Shown in pieces: positions 18,260 to 26,724 of a DNA stretch of 64,000 nt. The stretch comes from Nonomuraea glycinis (GTDB lineage Bacteria > Actinomycetota > Actinomycetes > Streptosporangiales > Streptosporangiaceae). The stretch spans positions 62,001 to 126,000 of the forward strand of contig NZ_BMNK01000016.1 in assembly GCF_014646515.1 (NCBI RefSeq), given 5' to 3'. The notes below the pieces were generated by a model. That model ran no database searches. It was not told where the DNA came from and worked only from the letters and a program-made list of their open reading frames with translations. The translations under genes were made by a program, and so were the position numbers. Position 1 is the first letter of the stretch; every line of letters begins with the position of its first letter.

Positions 18260-18298
18260 GGAGGCGGCCTGGCGCGCTACGAGCGCCAGACCGCCTCC
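18260..18298 (-). terminator. Stem-loop with 16-base arms
   Basis: The arms 18260-18275 (GGAGGCGGCCTGGCGC) and 18283-18298 pair with a single C/T difference around a seven-base loop. There is no clear T run, as is usual for actinomycete terminators. Its place downstream of the TetR gene on the minus strand suggests termination. Confidence 0.55.
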
Positions 18299-18360
18299 GG
18301 CACCACGTTCATGCTCGGCCCCTGACCGGGTGCCGGGGCTTGAGCAACAACGGTGCTAGC

Positions 18361-18409
18361 GGCCAGTGGCGATAGCCGGCTGAACGCCGCGGGCTTACCG
18401 CCACTGGCC
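18361..18409 (-). terminator. Inverted repeat with 11-base perfect arms
   Basis: GGCCAGTGGCG at 18361-18371 pairs perfectly with CGCCACTGGCC at 18399-18409 across a 27-base loop. It lies about 115 bases beyond the TetR stop and may act with the hairpin at 18260 as a terminator; the long loop makes this uncertain. Confidence 0.4.
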
Positions 18410-18523
18410 GTTCGTATGCGGTTCGCCGGTTCGGCTGGGTGATCAGGCGGTGGGTTCGGTGGCCACCTCGGTCTCGATGGCCGGGCGGCCCGTGGGAGCA
18501 AGAAAGCGAGAAGCGTTCTACGG

Positions 18524-19117
18524 CTATTCGTCGGGACGTGCTGAGGTGCCTGCGAAGCCGTGACGCATGATCCGGAGAAGCCGTCGTGCATGCTCCGCGT
18601 CGGTGGCCGCGATGGCGGCCGCGCTTGTCAGGGCGAGGAGGTCGTCCGTGGTGAGGCGGGTGTCCAGGGCTTCGGCTTGCTGGGCTCGGGCGAGCAGCTT
18701 CTGTGCAGTCGATCGCATGGACCTATGCCATTGGTCGAACAACTCGGTACGACGCTCGTTGTTGTTCTCGGTTCCGGCGAGCGCCAAGGCGCGTTTGGTT
18801 GCGACGTGGACGAGGAAGCTGTCCAGCCAGGTGAACAGCGCCTCAGCCGCCGACTCGGATTCGAGCAGAGCGGCGCCCTGCTCCCGGAGCGTCGTAACTT
18901 CGCCCGCATACACCGCCACGATCAGATCTTGACGGGTGGGGAAATGGCGGTAGAGCGTCGCGTTGCCGACGCCCGCCCGGCGGGCCACCTCATCCAGCGG
19001 GATGTCGGGCCCGTGCTCGTCGAAGAGCGCTTTCGCCGCCGCGAGTAGCGACTGGACGTTCCTCGCCGCGTCCGCCCTGCGCGGCCGCGTGGCCGTCGGC
19101 GGCTCCGGATGTGTCAT
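18524..19117 (-). CDS. TetR-family transcriptional repressor
   Basis: The ATG at 19117 is preceded by AGGGAG seven bases away; a second ATG at 19123 would add two residues. The roughly 197-residue protein has the helix-turn-helix PLDEVARRAGVGNATLYRHFPTRQD and a helical C-domain. It is divergent from the SnoaL-like gene at 19245, and a double palindromic operator lies between them. It probably represses that gene and itself. Confidence 0.9.
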   Translation of the reverse strand: MTHPEPPTATRPRRADAARNVQSLLAAAKALFDEHGPDIPLDEVARRAGVGNATLYRHFPTRQDLIVAVYAGEVTTLREQGAALLESESAAEALFTWLDSFLVHVATKRALALAGTENNNERRTELFDQWHRSMRSTAQKLLARAQQAEALDTRLTTDDLLALTSAAAIAATDAEHARRLLRIMRHGFAGTSARPDE

Positions 19118-19140
19118 CGTCATGCTCCCTGGTTGCGATG

Positions 19141-19190
19141 TGGGGAGTTCCCCGTTTAAAGTAGCGCAGGATGAAACGGGGAGCTCCCCA
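19141..19190. promoter_or_regulatory. Paired palindromic TetR operator between TetR and SnoaL genes
   Basis: TGGGGAGTTCCCCGTTT (19141-19157) and AAACGGGGAGCTCCCCA (19174-19190) are reverse complements apart from one base. Each half contains its own GGGGAGnTCCCC palindrome. The geometry (two dyads about 30 bases apart in a divergent promoter) parallels the operator at 6402, but the sequence differs, so each TetR should have its own specificity. Confidence 0.85.
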
Positions 19191-19244
19191 TATCGTGGCC
19201 CGGGCACCAACCGAGTTCTCGGGCTCTGCTCGTAAAGGATCGTC

Positions 19245-19646
19245 ATGACTCTCACCTACGAAGATCGCTGCGTCATCACCGACCTGATCGCGATGCATGG
19301 GCACCTGTGCGACAGCGGAGAACTCGATCGCTTTGACGAGGTGTTCACCGCCGACGTCATCTACGACGTGACCGATTTCGGGCAGGAAATTTTGATAGGG
19401 GTGGCGGCCTGCGCCGACGCTGGACGCGCCCTGGGTGAACTGAACCCGGTCGGACACCATGTCACGAACATCGTCCTGAGCGAGCAGGCCGACGGCCGGG
19501 TGCACGCACGCTCCAAGGGCATCGGCATCAACGCCGACGGCACGAGCGGGAGCGTCACCTATGAAGACACCATCGTGCGCGGAGACCAAGGCTGGCGGAT
19601 CAGCCACCGCAAGATGCTTGCACGACGAGTTCCCCTGGGCGGATGA
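19245..19646 (+). CDS. SnoaL/NTF2-like fold protein
   Basis: The 133-residue protein starts with ATG behind AAAGGA. It shows the NTF2-like pattern YEDRCVITDLIAMHGHLCDSG, FDEVFTADVIYDVTDFG and GWRISHRKM, as in SnoaL_4/ring-hydroxylating beta-subunit-like proteins and small polyketide cyclases or dehydratases. The active-site pocket is not predictable. The final residues (ARRVPLGG) may reflect a frame change: a protein-like reading (DEFPWADEEPGAVLKEDVRY) continues in another frame to 19779. It is probably the TetR target. A detoxification or hydratase role is inference. Confidence 0.8.
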   Translation: MTLTYEDRCVITDLIAMHGHLCDSGELDRFDEVFTADVIYDVTDFGQEILIGVAACADAGRALGELNPVGHHVTNIVLSEQADGRVHARSKGIGINADGTSGSVTYEDTIVRGDQGWRISHRKMLARRVPLGG

Positions 19647-19767
19647 GGAGCCCGGCGCAGTCCTTAAGGAGGACGTGCGCTACCTCGGCGACATCATGAC
19701 CCGCGTGCGCGACCACATGCGCGCGCAGCCGCCCCGCTCGGCGGCCCCGCGCAAGCGCCGTACCCGG

Positions 19768-20487
19768 TCAGAGACCTAGCACGGCTTCTAGGTCGTCGAT
19801 GGCCGCCAGGGACTGGGCGAGCTGCTCGCGTTCTGCCTCGGTCAGGGAGAGGGCGCGCGCCCGGGCCAGGGCGTGCCCGGCGGCGGCGTGGTCCTTGGCG
19901 CGGACGGCGAGCTCGGCCCGGTAGACCAGCGCCTCCAGCAGCTCGGCCGCCGACGCGGTGTCCTTGTCCCGCTGCAGGGCGCCGTCCAGGATCTCGGCCG
20001 CCCGCTCGTGATTGCCGTGGGAGTCGCCCATCACGACCGCCCGGTTCAGCGAGGTGGTGAGCCTGCTCGTGGCCTCCTCCTTCTCCGGCAGGGGGCGGGC
20101 GGCCATGAAGCGGATCCAGTTGCCGCCGGGGTCGATGACGGCGAAGCCGGAGTGGTTGCCGTCGTTCTTCCGCCTGCGCGGCCGGGTCATCCGGGGGATG
20201 CCGGAGACCAGGAGCTTGCCGTGCGCCGCGCGCATGCCCGCGGCGAACGCCTCGAACAGCTCTCCGGTGTCCGGCACGACGATCACGCAGGTCCCGTAGG
20301 AGTCTTCGGGCTTGAACGCCTCCGGCATTCCGAAGAAGCCCAGCTGGAGATCCTCGCGCTTGAGCAACACGTACGGGTTCGGCCGGACCTGGTAGTAGAT
20401 CCGACGGAAACCGAGCATCGTGTAGAAGTCGACCATCTCGTCGATGGAGCGGCAGGGAAGCAGCGGTATGGCGATCTCGTTGGCCAT
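19768..20487 (-). CDS. VOC-family (glyoxalase/bleomycin-resistance) protein with helical tail
   Basis: The 239-residue product begins MANEIAIPLLPCRSIDEMVD and contains the vicinal-oxygen-chelate halves FYTMLGFRRIYYQVRPNPYV and GNHSGFAVIDPGGNWIRFM. A C-terminal all-helical, TPR-like extension follows from about residue 130 (NRAVVMGDSHGNHERAAEIL). VOC proteins bind metals or sequester drugs such as bleomycin. It starts 11 bases after the stop of the PadR gene, so the pair is one operon under the large palindrome at 21066. The ligand is unknown. Confidence 0.88.
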   Translation of the reverse strand: MANEIAIPLLPCRSIDEMVDFYTMLGFRRIYYQVRPNPYVLLKREDLQLGFFGMPEAFKPEDSYGTCVIVVPDTGELFEAFAAGMRAAHGKLLVSGIPRMTRPRRRKNDGNHSGFAVIDPGGNWIRFMAARPLPEKEEATSRLTTSLNRAVVMGDSHGNHERAAEILDGALQRDKDTASAAELLEALVYRAELAVRAKDHAAAGHALARARALSLTEAEREQLAQSLAAIDDLEAVLGL

Positions 20488-20498
20488 CGGGGGAACTC

Positions 20499-21059
20499 CT
20501 ATTCGTCGGCCATGGTGAACGCGCCCTCTTCCAGGCGGCGGATCATCCGGTCGGTCCACTGGGCGCCGGCGTCGGCGGTGCTCAGCCACAGGGACAGCAC
20601 CTCGCCCACCGGGCCCCAGGTCGCCAGATCCGTGCCCTCGGGCAGGTACGCGGTGATGCTCGCGCGCCACTCGCGCATGGCGCGGGCCCGCTCGCGCAGC
20701 AACTCCAGGGCCCGCTCCCGGGGAAGGTCCTCGATGAGGCCGACAGCGGCGCCCAGCACGTCCAGGCTCGGCTCGCGGTCGGCCAGCGCCTGACCCAGCA
20801 GGTCGAGGTACTCCCGCTCGCCCTGCTGGGTCAGCTCGTACTCGATCCGCGGCGGCCCCCCGGCCTCGGAGGCGACCGTCTCGTGCGTCACCAGCAGGCC
20901 CTGAGCGGCCATGCTCTTGAGCGCGTGATAGACCGAGCCCGAGGTGGCGGTCGACCACTCGTGCGCGCCCCACGACTCCAGATCCGCGCGGACCTGGTAG
21001 CCGTGGGCGCGCCCGCGCCTGCGCAGCGCGCCCAGGACCAGCAGCCGTACCGGCTTCAT
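20499..21059 (-). CDS. PadR-family transcriptional regulator
   Basis: The 186-residue protein has the PadR winged helix MKPVRLLVLGALRRRGRAHG, SGSVYHALKSMAAQGLL and IEYELTQQGEREYLDLL, followed by the helical C-terminal (Vir_act_alpha_C-like) dimer domain. A GGGAGGG ribosome site lies four bases before the ATG and partly inside the palindrome at 21066-21109. It leads the VOC gene in an operon and probably represses itself and the VOC gene until a drug-like ligand binds. Confidence 0.92.
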   Translation of the reverse strand: MKPVRLLVLGALRRRGRAHGYQVRADLESWGAHEWSTATSGSVYHALKSMAAQGLLVTHETVASEAGGPPRIEYELTQQGEREYLDLLGQALADREPSLDVLGAAVGLIEDLPRERALELLRERARAMREWRASITAYLPEGTDLATWGPVGEVLSLWLSTADAGAQWTDRMIRRLEEGAFTMADE

Positions 21060-21065
21060 CGAACC

Positions 21066-21109
21066 CTCCCAGTATCAGCTAGCCAAATTTGGCTAGCTGA
21101 TACTGGGAG
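21066..21109. promoter_or_regulatory. 44-base perfect palindrome, probable PadR operator
   Basis: The 22-base arms 21066-21087 and 21088-21109 are exact reverse complements, centred on AAATTT and including GCTAGCCAAATTTGGCTAGC. The left edge overlaps the PadR ribosome-binding site. PadR-family repressors typically bind long dyads; this one is unusually long and perfect. In RNA it could also form a hairpin that masks the ribosome site. Confidence 0.85.
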
Positions 21110-21136
21110 CATACCGCACCAACATGGAGGAAATCG

Positions 21137-21272
21137 GCGTACCAGCTCCTCGTGATCGCCTTCCTCGACGACCCGGCCACCGTCCAGGAAGGCGATGCGG
21201 TCGGCGCGCTGGACCGTCCGCATCCGGTGGGCCACCATCACCACCGTCCGGCCGGCCATCAGGCGCTCGATC
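21137..21272 (-). pseudogene. C-terminal scrap of an ABC exporter ATPase
   Basis: The reading RIERLMAGRTVVMVAHRMRT, VQRADRIAFLDGGRVVEEG and DHEELVRR is the end of an ABC ATPase domain: the switch His lies in VAHRM and the D-loop to C-terminal strand follows. The Walker motifs, signature and membrane domain are missing, so it is a truncation remnant next to mobile-element scars. Confidence 0.8.
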
Positions 21273-21375
21273 CGCCCTACGGGTGACGCCCCGAAGTGAC
21301 CGCCTGGTGCGGGTCTCGTAGTCGCGAGCCGGCGGTGCGGCATCAGGGTGCCGAAGACCCGCTCGGCCGCCGGGT

Positions 21376-21450
21376 AGCTTCTGGACCGGCAACTGGCCGC
21401 TCTGACCGAGGCGGGCTGCCTGCGGATCTTCGCCGACAAGAAGCCCATCG
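21376..21450 (+). pseudogene. N-terminal scrap of a serine resolvase
   Basis: The reading LDRQLAALTEAGCLRIFADK matches the segment just after the catalytic Ser in TnpR-type resolvases. Only about 25 codons remain. It lies upstream of a Tn3 tnpA tail on the same strand and may be part of the same decayed transposon. Confidence 0.6.
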
Positions 21451-21613
21451 GTCCTGGCCGCTTCGCCGCAACACCGCGATGGGCGAGGCGTTCCTGGCCG
21501 ACCAGACCCCGGCCATGCGTGAGCGGTACCGGAGCGAGGTGGCCGACACCAAAGAGCGCATTCACCGGCGCAACAACGCGACAAGGACGACCTGACCCAC
21601 ACCTCCCGTCTAT

Positions 21614-21970
21614 GTGACTATGCAAACCATCAACGTTGGTGAAGGTCGCAATGGCGTGGCGCGGGCGGTGTTCTTCGCCCACCACGGCCAGCTCCGCAGG
21701 GGTTATGAACGCGGTATGGAGGACCGGCTCGGGGCGCTTGGCCTCGGTATGAACGCGATCGTTTTCTACAACAGCCTCTACATCGACGCCGCGGTGAAGA
21801 AGCTCGCCGCCGACGACATGAAGATCAGCGCGGAGATCAGGGCTCACTTGTCGCCGCTGCAGTGGGAACACATCAATTTCCACGGGACGTACTCGTTCAA
21901 CCGGCCGGAACTGCCCGGCCGGTTGCGGGACCTGCGCGACCCCACCGCCGCCGACGACCCGGAGCTGTGA
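21614..21970 (+). pseudogene. Tn3-family transposase, C-terminal remnant
   Basis: The reading INVGEGRNGVARAVFFAHHG, QLRRGYERGMEDRLGALGL and MNAIVFYNSLYIDAAVKKLA is the C-terminal region of Tn3-family tnpA, ending HINFHGTYSFNRPELPGRLR and a stop. The catalytic core is absent. It belongs to a different tnpA subgroup from the remnants at 7.3, 12.6 and 44.2 kb, whose C-termini read GLSPLFW. Confidence 0.85.
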
Positions 21971-22417
21971 CGATCAGCGCGTCGTGGGCCGGCTACCGGG
22001 GCTGAGGTCTGGGACTTCTCGTAGGCCTTGGCCTTGGAGGCCAATTCCTCCATGGCCTCGACAGCGCCCTTCAGCCGTTGGCCGGCAGCGTTGATCAGCG
22101 GCGCCGGTGGTGTCAATCCAGGCACGGCAGCCCTGGTGGCCTCAACGTGGCAGGGCCCGGCAGCGCGACCACCTCGTGAGCGGCAGGTCGTCCCGGTCAA
22201 ACCGCACCTCTTTGATCCGCTGACCTGGTCGTACGCGGATTCCGTGTACTTCATGGCAGGCTCGTCAACGGCTGGTCGTCCCACCAGCCAAACGATCAAC
22301 TGAGTGGCGGCTCGGCGCAACTATTGGGGTTCCGTGCCGTCACATGGGTTCTGGGGACGCGGATCGCTCCGGAACGTCTCCCGGTGTGTCGGGAGTTGGT
22401 GTCCAGGTGGGTTCAGG
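21971..22417. other. 450-base stretch without a recognisable gene
   Basis: A minus-strand reading at about 22000-22100 (LINAAGQRLKGAVEAMEELA then SKAKAYEKSQ) looks like a helical protein tail but has no start and no recognised family. Nothing else was supported. The interval separates the Tn3 remnant from the stop of the response regulator. Confidence 0.4.
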
Positions 22418-23089
22418 TCAGCCGGTGCCGCCGGGAGAGATCAGGCCGGTCTCGTAGGCGACCACCACGGCTTGGACACGGTCGCGCAGGTCGAGCTTGG
22501 ACAGGATGCTGGCGACGTGAGTTTTCACGGTGGCGACGCTGAGGGTCAGCTGGTCGGCGAGTTCGGCGTTGCTCAGGCCGGTGGCGAGCAGGCGCAGCAC
22601 GTCCAGTTCCCTGGGCGTCAGCTGGTGCAGATCGCGGTGGAGGGTGGGTTTCGCGTCGTCGCGGCGGGCGAACCGTTCGACTAGGCGGCGGGTGATAGTG
22701 GGCGCGAGCAGGGCGTCGCCGGAGCGCACCAGACGTACCGCGGCCACCAGGTGCTCGGGTGAGACGTCCTTGAGCAGGAACCCGCTCGCCCCCGCGGCGA
22801 GCGCGGCGTACACGTAGTGATCGAGGTCGTAGGTGGTCAGGATCAGCACGCGGGTGTCCTCGGCGCCGCGCGCGAGGATCCGCCGGGTGGCTTCGAGGCC
22901 GTCCATCTGCGGCATACGGATGTCCATGAGCACGACGTCGGGCTTGGTGCGGCGGACCGCGGCGACGGCTTCGTCCCCGTTGGCGGCCTCGGCCGTCACG
23001 TCGATGCCGTTGGCGGTGAGGATCATGCGGAATCCCGTGCGGACCAGCGCCTGGTCGTCGGCGATGACGGCGCGCAACCGCTCGGTCAT
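22418..23089 (-). CDS. NarL/LuxR-type response regulator
   Basis: The 223-residue protein has a receiver domain (RAVIADDQALVRTGFRMIL, phosphoacceptor Asp in DVVLMDIRMPQMDG, Thr in LILTTYD, Lys in GFLLKD) and a LuxR helix-turn-helix (LTPRELDVLRLLATGLSNAE and SVATVKTHVASILSKLDLRD). Its ATG overlaps the stop of the histidine kinase by four bases, with GGAGG upstream. The pair is transcribed away from the ABC transporter operon at 24761, which it probably controls. Confidence 0.95.
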   Translation of the reverse strand: MTERLRAVIADDQALVRTGFRMILTANGIDVTAEAANGDEAVAAVRRTKPDVVLMDIRMPQMDGLEATRRILARGAEDTRVLILTTYDLDHYVYAALAAGASGFLLKDVSPEHLVAAVRLVRSGDALLAPTITRRLVERFARRDDAKPTLHRDLHQLTPRELDVLRLLATGLSNAELADQLTLSVATVKTHVASILSKLDLRDRVQAVVVAYETGLISPGGTG

Positions 23090-24522
23090 GCGGTCCTCCA
23101 CGGGACGCGGGCCATGATCCGGAATCCGCCTTCGGCCGTCGGTCCGGCGTCCAGGGTCCCGCCGTAGACGGCGAGCCGCTCACGCAACCCGATCAGCCCC
23201 CTGCCGGCGCCGGTTCGCGGCCCGGCGCTCCGTGTCCCGCCGGTGTCGCTCACCTCGATCTCCAGCCAGTCGCCGTCATGGCCGATCGTCACGGACGCGG
23301 CGGCCCCGGGCGCGTGCTTGATCGTGTTGGTGAGGGCTTCCTGGACGACGCGGTAGGCGGCGAGGTCGATCCCGGGAGGCAACGGCCCGGGTGGCGACAC
23401 CGCGACGCGCACCGGCACTCCGGCGGCGCGGACTCGTTCCACCAGGCCGTCGAGCTGGTCGAGCCCGGGTTGGGGTTCGAGCCCGTCGGATGGCCCGTCG
23501 AGGCGTTCGCCGCCAGGCCCGGCGAGCAGGCCCATGACATGGCGCAGCTCCGCCATGGCGGCCCGGCCGCCGGACTCGATCGCCAGCAGAGCCTGCTTCG
23601 ACTGTTCCGGCTCCACGTCCATCACGCTGCGGGCCGCGCCGGCCTGGATCACCATCACATTGACATTGTGGGTCACCACATCGTGCAGCTCGGCAGCGAT
23701 CCGGGACCGCTCCTCGGTGACAGCCCTGCGCATGGCGTCGTCCTGCGCCTGCTGCAGCTCGGTGAGCCGGTGCCGGCTGGCCTTGAGCCGTCGCCGCCAG
23801 AATCGGACAGAGCTCCCGAGGACGCCGACGCTCAGCAGGACGACGAACGGCCCCATCCAGCCCGGCAGCGCAGGCGCGATGTCCCCGAACCCGGCACCGG
23901 CGAGCCCGGCCGCGAACACGAGGCCACCCATCGCCGGAATGCGGTGACGGCTGTGGGCGGCGGCACCGTACGCGGCGATGGCGCAGGTCAGTACGGTGAT
24001 CCAGGTCGCATCCTCGTGGGTGGCCCGCGCCGCCACCAGCACCACCCAGAAGGTGATGAGCGGGTACCGGCGCCGCGCCGCCAGGGGCAACGCCGTCAGC
24101 GCCACGAGGAACGCGGGCGCCTCGTGGGACGGAATCCGGGCAAGCGGGTGGCCAAGGGGCGGGGATGGGCGGTTGAACAGGACACTGGGAGGCAGTGCGT
24201 GGTCGGCCGGGGGCCCAGGTCGCAGCCGCAAGTGCTCGATCACTGCGGGCTGACGCGCGGTAGGGCCGGTCGCCGGCTCCACCGCCGACAGGGTCACCGC
24301 GATGACCGTCAGGACGATCGCGATCACCACATCGGCGGCGAGTGCTCTGCGAGACGGCCTTGGGGGTACGTCGCTCCGCCGCCCCGGCGTGCCTTGGACT
24401 CCGGGCCGATCCAAGTAGTCCTCGTCCAGCCGTCTGTACAGGTCGAGCACACGCCGCCACCACGGCCGTCGTTCACCGGTCTCCACCGGCACATTGTCGT
24501 GCCTGCCCCGTCCGTCCCGCAT
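23086..24522 (-). CDS. NarL-type sensor histidine kinase
   Basis: The 478-residue kinase has four to five membrane segments in residues about 60-215. The HisKA_3 dimer domain follows with phospho-His in RSRIAAELHDVVTHNVNVMV. The HATPase_c domain has N-box residues in VVQEALTNTIKHAPG and a G-box in SDTGGTRSAGPRTGAGRGLIG. The short extracytoplasmic loops suggest it senses the membrane itself or a membrane-bound ligand. It is co-translated with the response regulator and divergent from the ABC operon. Such a layout is typical of antibiotic or envelope-stress detection. Confidence 0.95.
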   Translation of the reverse strand: MRDGRGRHDNVPVETGERRPWWRRVLDLYRRLDEDYLDRPGVQGTPGRRSDVPPRPSRRALAADVVIAIVLTVIAVTLSAVEPATGPTARQPAVIEHLRLRPGPPADHALPPSVLFNRPSPPLGHPLARIPSHEAPAFLVALTALPLAARRRYPLITFWVVLVAARATHEDATWITVLTCAIAAYGAAAHSRHRIPAMGGLVFAAGLAGAGFGDIAPALPGWMGPFVVLLSVGVLGSSVRFWRRRLKASRHRLTELQQAQDDAMRRAVTEERSRIAAELHDVVTHNVNVMVIQAGAARSVMDVEPEQSKQALLAIESGGRAAMAELRHVMGLLAGPGGERLDGPSDGLEPQPGLDQLDGLVERVRAAGVPVRVAVSPPGPLPPGIDLAAYRVVQEALTNTIKHAPGAAASVTIGHDGDWLEIEVSDTGGTRSAGPRTGAGRGLIGLRERLAVYGGTLDAGPTAEGGFRIMARVPWRTA

Positions 24523-24760
24523 CGGCCGTCGTGACGGGTTTCACAGTCTTCGGGAGTAGATCGCAGGGATGAGTCGGCGGCCCCTCGTTCTCGAGCGGTA
24601 GGCGATCTCGGTTTCACGGCCGAAGCGCACCGGCAGGAGCGGCGCCTAGCTTCGTTCCCGGCACCAGGCCGTGGTGCAGCCGCGGCCTGGCGTCGCGGCC
24701 TCGACGATCGAGGCGCTGTTCATGACCATCCTTTCGAACCTCTGCTCAGGAGGACATAGC
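24523..24760. promoter_or_regulatory. Divergent control region of two-component and ABC operons
   Basis: This 238-base spacer should hold promoters for both operons. A direct repeat, GGTTTCACAG (24537-24546) and GGTTTCACGG (24610-24619), lies 73 bases apart and is a candidate response-regulator site. The evidence is weak because the repeats are short. Confidence 0.35.
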
Positions 24761-25651
24761 GTGACTTCTGTCCTGCAGGCCCAGGCATTGGGCAAGAAGT
24801 ACGGCAGACGCTGGGCGCTGCGCGAGTGCACCATCGACATGCCGGCGGGCCACGTCGTGGGGTTGGTGGGTCCCAACGGAGCCGGCAAGTCCACGCTGCT
24901 GAAGCTGGCCGGCGGCCAGCTCGAGCCGACCGCGGGCGGCATCACCGTGCTCGGCGGCCGGCCAGGAAGCACGCCCGCCCAGCTGGCCAAGGTCGGGTTC
25001 GTCGCCCAGGACACCCCCGTCTACGCGGGCCTGACCGTCGCCGAACACCTGCGGCTGGGAGAACGGCTCAACCCTCGCTGGGACGAGGGCATGGCGCGGG
25101 AACGCATCGCGCGGCTCGGCCTCGACCCCGCGCATCGGGCGGGCAAACTGTCAGGCGGCCAGCGCGCCCAGCTCGCCCTCACCCTGTGCCTGGCCAAACG
25201 GCCCGACCTGCTGATCCTGGACGAGCCCGCGGCCGCGCTCGACCCGCTGGCCCGTCACGAGTTCCTGCAGCACCTGATGGAGGCCGCCGCCGAGCACAAG
25301 CTGAGCGTGGTGCTCTCCTCCCACTTGGTCTCCGACCTCGAACGGGTCTGCGACTACCTGATCGTGCTCGTCGACTCCCGCGTCCAGATCGCCGGGAAGA
25401 CCGACCACCTGCTGGCCACCCATCATCGGGTCACCGGCCCGCGCCGCGATCCCGACCGGCTCCCCGCCGGTGGGCACGTGGTCTCCGCACGGCACACCGA
25501 CGGGCAGAGCACGTACGTGGTCAGGACCGGCGCCCCCATCCACGACCCCGCCTGGACGGTCAGCCGGCTCAGCCTGGAGGACCTCGTCCTGGCCTACATG
25601 GACAAGCGCGACGCCGAGCGCCGGCGTGTCGCCCTGGAGGTGCGGGGATGA
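24761..25651 (+). CDS. ABC transporter ATP-binding protein
   Basis: The GTG at 24761 is chosen because AGGAGG lies seven bases upstream. The 296-residue ATPase has Walker A (GLVGPNGAGKST), Q-loop (VGFVAQDTPV), signature (KLSGGQRAQLALTL), Walker B (PDLLILDEPAAALDPL) and switch His (VVLSSHLVSD). It resembles BcrA/CcmA-type drug exporter ATPases. It overlaps the permease gene by four bases. The exported substrate is unknown; control by the adjacent two-component system suggests peptide-antibiotic or envelope-stress defence. Confidence 0.93.
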   Translation: MTSVLQAQALGKKYGRRWALRECTIDMPAGHVVGLVGPNGAGKSTLLKLAGGQLEPTAGGITVLGGRPGSTPAQLAKVGFVAQDTPVYAGLTVAEHLRLGERLNPRWDEGMARERIARLGLDPAHRAGKLSGGQRAQLALTLCLAKRPDLLILDEPAAALDPLARHEFLQHLMEAAAEHKLSVVLSSHLVSDLERVCDYLIVLVDSRVQIAGKTDHLLATHHRVTGPRRDPDRLPAGGHVVSARHTDGQSTYVVRTGAPIHDPAWTVSRLSLEDLVLAYMDKRDAERRRVALEVRG

Positions 25652-26724
25652 TCTGGCTGACCTGGCGGCAATTTCGCGGCTCGGCCGCGATGACGGCCGC
25701 CGTCCTCACCGTCCTGGCCGCCGTACTGGCCCTGACCGGCCCGGATCTGGCCTCCCGCTACGCTGCCGGGATCGCCGGCTGCACCCCGAACAACACCTGC
25801 GACGACTTCTTCGACCGCTTCTTCGACGAGCACCAGATCCCCTTCCTCGCCCTCACCCTCGTCGTGCTGATCCTGCCGGCGCTGGTCGGGCTCTTCTGGG
25901 GGGCACCGTTGATCACCCGCGAGCTGGAGGCGGGCACGCACCTGCTGGTGTGGAACCAGAGCATCACCCGCGGCCGCTGGCTGGCGGTCAAGCTCGGGCT
26001 CACCGGCCTGGCCGCCACAGCCGCCGCCGGCCTGTGCGGCCTCGCGGTGACCTGGTGGTCCAGCCCGCTGGACAAGTCGGCCGTACCGGAAATGGCCCGG
26101 ATGGCGCCCCTGGTGTTCGGCGCGCGCGGCATCGCCCCGATGGGGTACGCGGCCTTCGCCTTCGTCCTCGGCGTGACCGCGGGCGTGCTGGTGCGCCGCA
26201 CCCTGCCCGCCATGGCCCTCACCCTGGCCGCCTTCGCCGCGATCCAGCTCGCCATGCCGCTGCTGGTCCGCCCGCACCTGATGCCCCCGGTCACGTCGAC
26301 CTTCGAGCTCGGACGGACGAACGTGGACGGCATCGTGCCGCAAGGGCAGGAAGGCGGAGCCATGCAGGTCTTCCTGAGCACGTCGGCCGTTCCCGGCCAC
26401 GCGGGCGCCTGGGTCCTGTCCAGCGACCTGGTCGATCCGTCCGGACGTACCATCGCCGGCGGCGATGGAGCCTCGGGACCGTCGTCGACGATCGCGCGCT
26501 CCATCCCGGTCTCCACGACGTCGGGACCCTGCGCGCTATCAAGGGCACAGGGCGCGGACGCGTGCAGAGCGGAGATCAACCGGCTCGGCTACCGGCAGCA
26601 GGCGACCTACCAGCCTCTCGAGCGCTTCTGGCCCTTCCAGTGGATCGAGACCGGCATCTACGCCCTGCTCACCCTCGGCCTCACCTGGCTCTGCTTCTGG
26701 CGGGTACGGAGAGGCTTGTCATGA
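25648..26724 (+). CDS. ABC transporter permease
   Basis: The 358-residue protein starts MIWLTWRQFRGSAAMTAAVL and has about six transmembrane segments (near residues 15-35, 70-90, 115-140, 160-185, 190-215 and 330-350). It has a large external region at about residues 215-320 rich in polar residues and a Cys pair. The WLTWRQ start is typical of actinomycete ABC-2-type permeases working with BcrA-like ATPases. Translation is coupled to the ATPase upstream and the S41 protease downstream. Confidence 0.9.
   Translation: MIWLTWRQFRGSAAMTAAVLTVLAAVLALTGPDLASRYAAGIAGCTPNNTCDDFFDRFFDEHQIPFLALTLVVLILPALVGLFWGAPLITRELEAGTHLLVWNQSITRGRWLAVKLGLTGLAATAAAGLCGLAVTWWSSPLDKSAVPEMARMAPLVFGARGIAPMGYAAFAFVLGVTAGVLVRRTLPAMALTLAAFAAIQLAMPLLVRPHLMPPVTSTFELGRTNVDGIVPQGQEGGAMQVFLSTSAVPGHAGAWVLSSDLVDPSGRTIAGGDGASGPSSTIARSIPVSTTSGPCALSRAQGADACRAEINRLGYRQQATYQPLERFWPFQWIETGIYALLTLGLTWLCFWRVRRGLS

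Larger units (their letters stand above)
17999..18523. other. 525-base non-coding stretch with two strong hairpins
   Basis: No gene was recognised. The interval lies between the CPBP start and the stop of the TetR gene at 18524, both on the minus strand. It holds the two stem-loops listed separately; the remainder shows only short random frames. Confidence 0.5.

Noticed and set aside
24826..26724. A 632-residue frame joining the ABC ATPase region to the permease
   Set aside because: Its first part is an out-of-frame reading of the ATPase; the true permease starts at the ATGA overlap at 25648.
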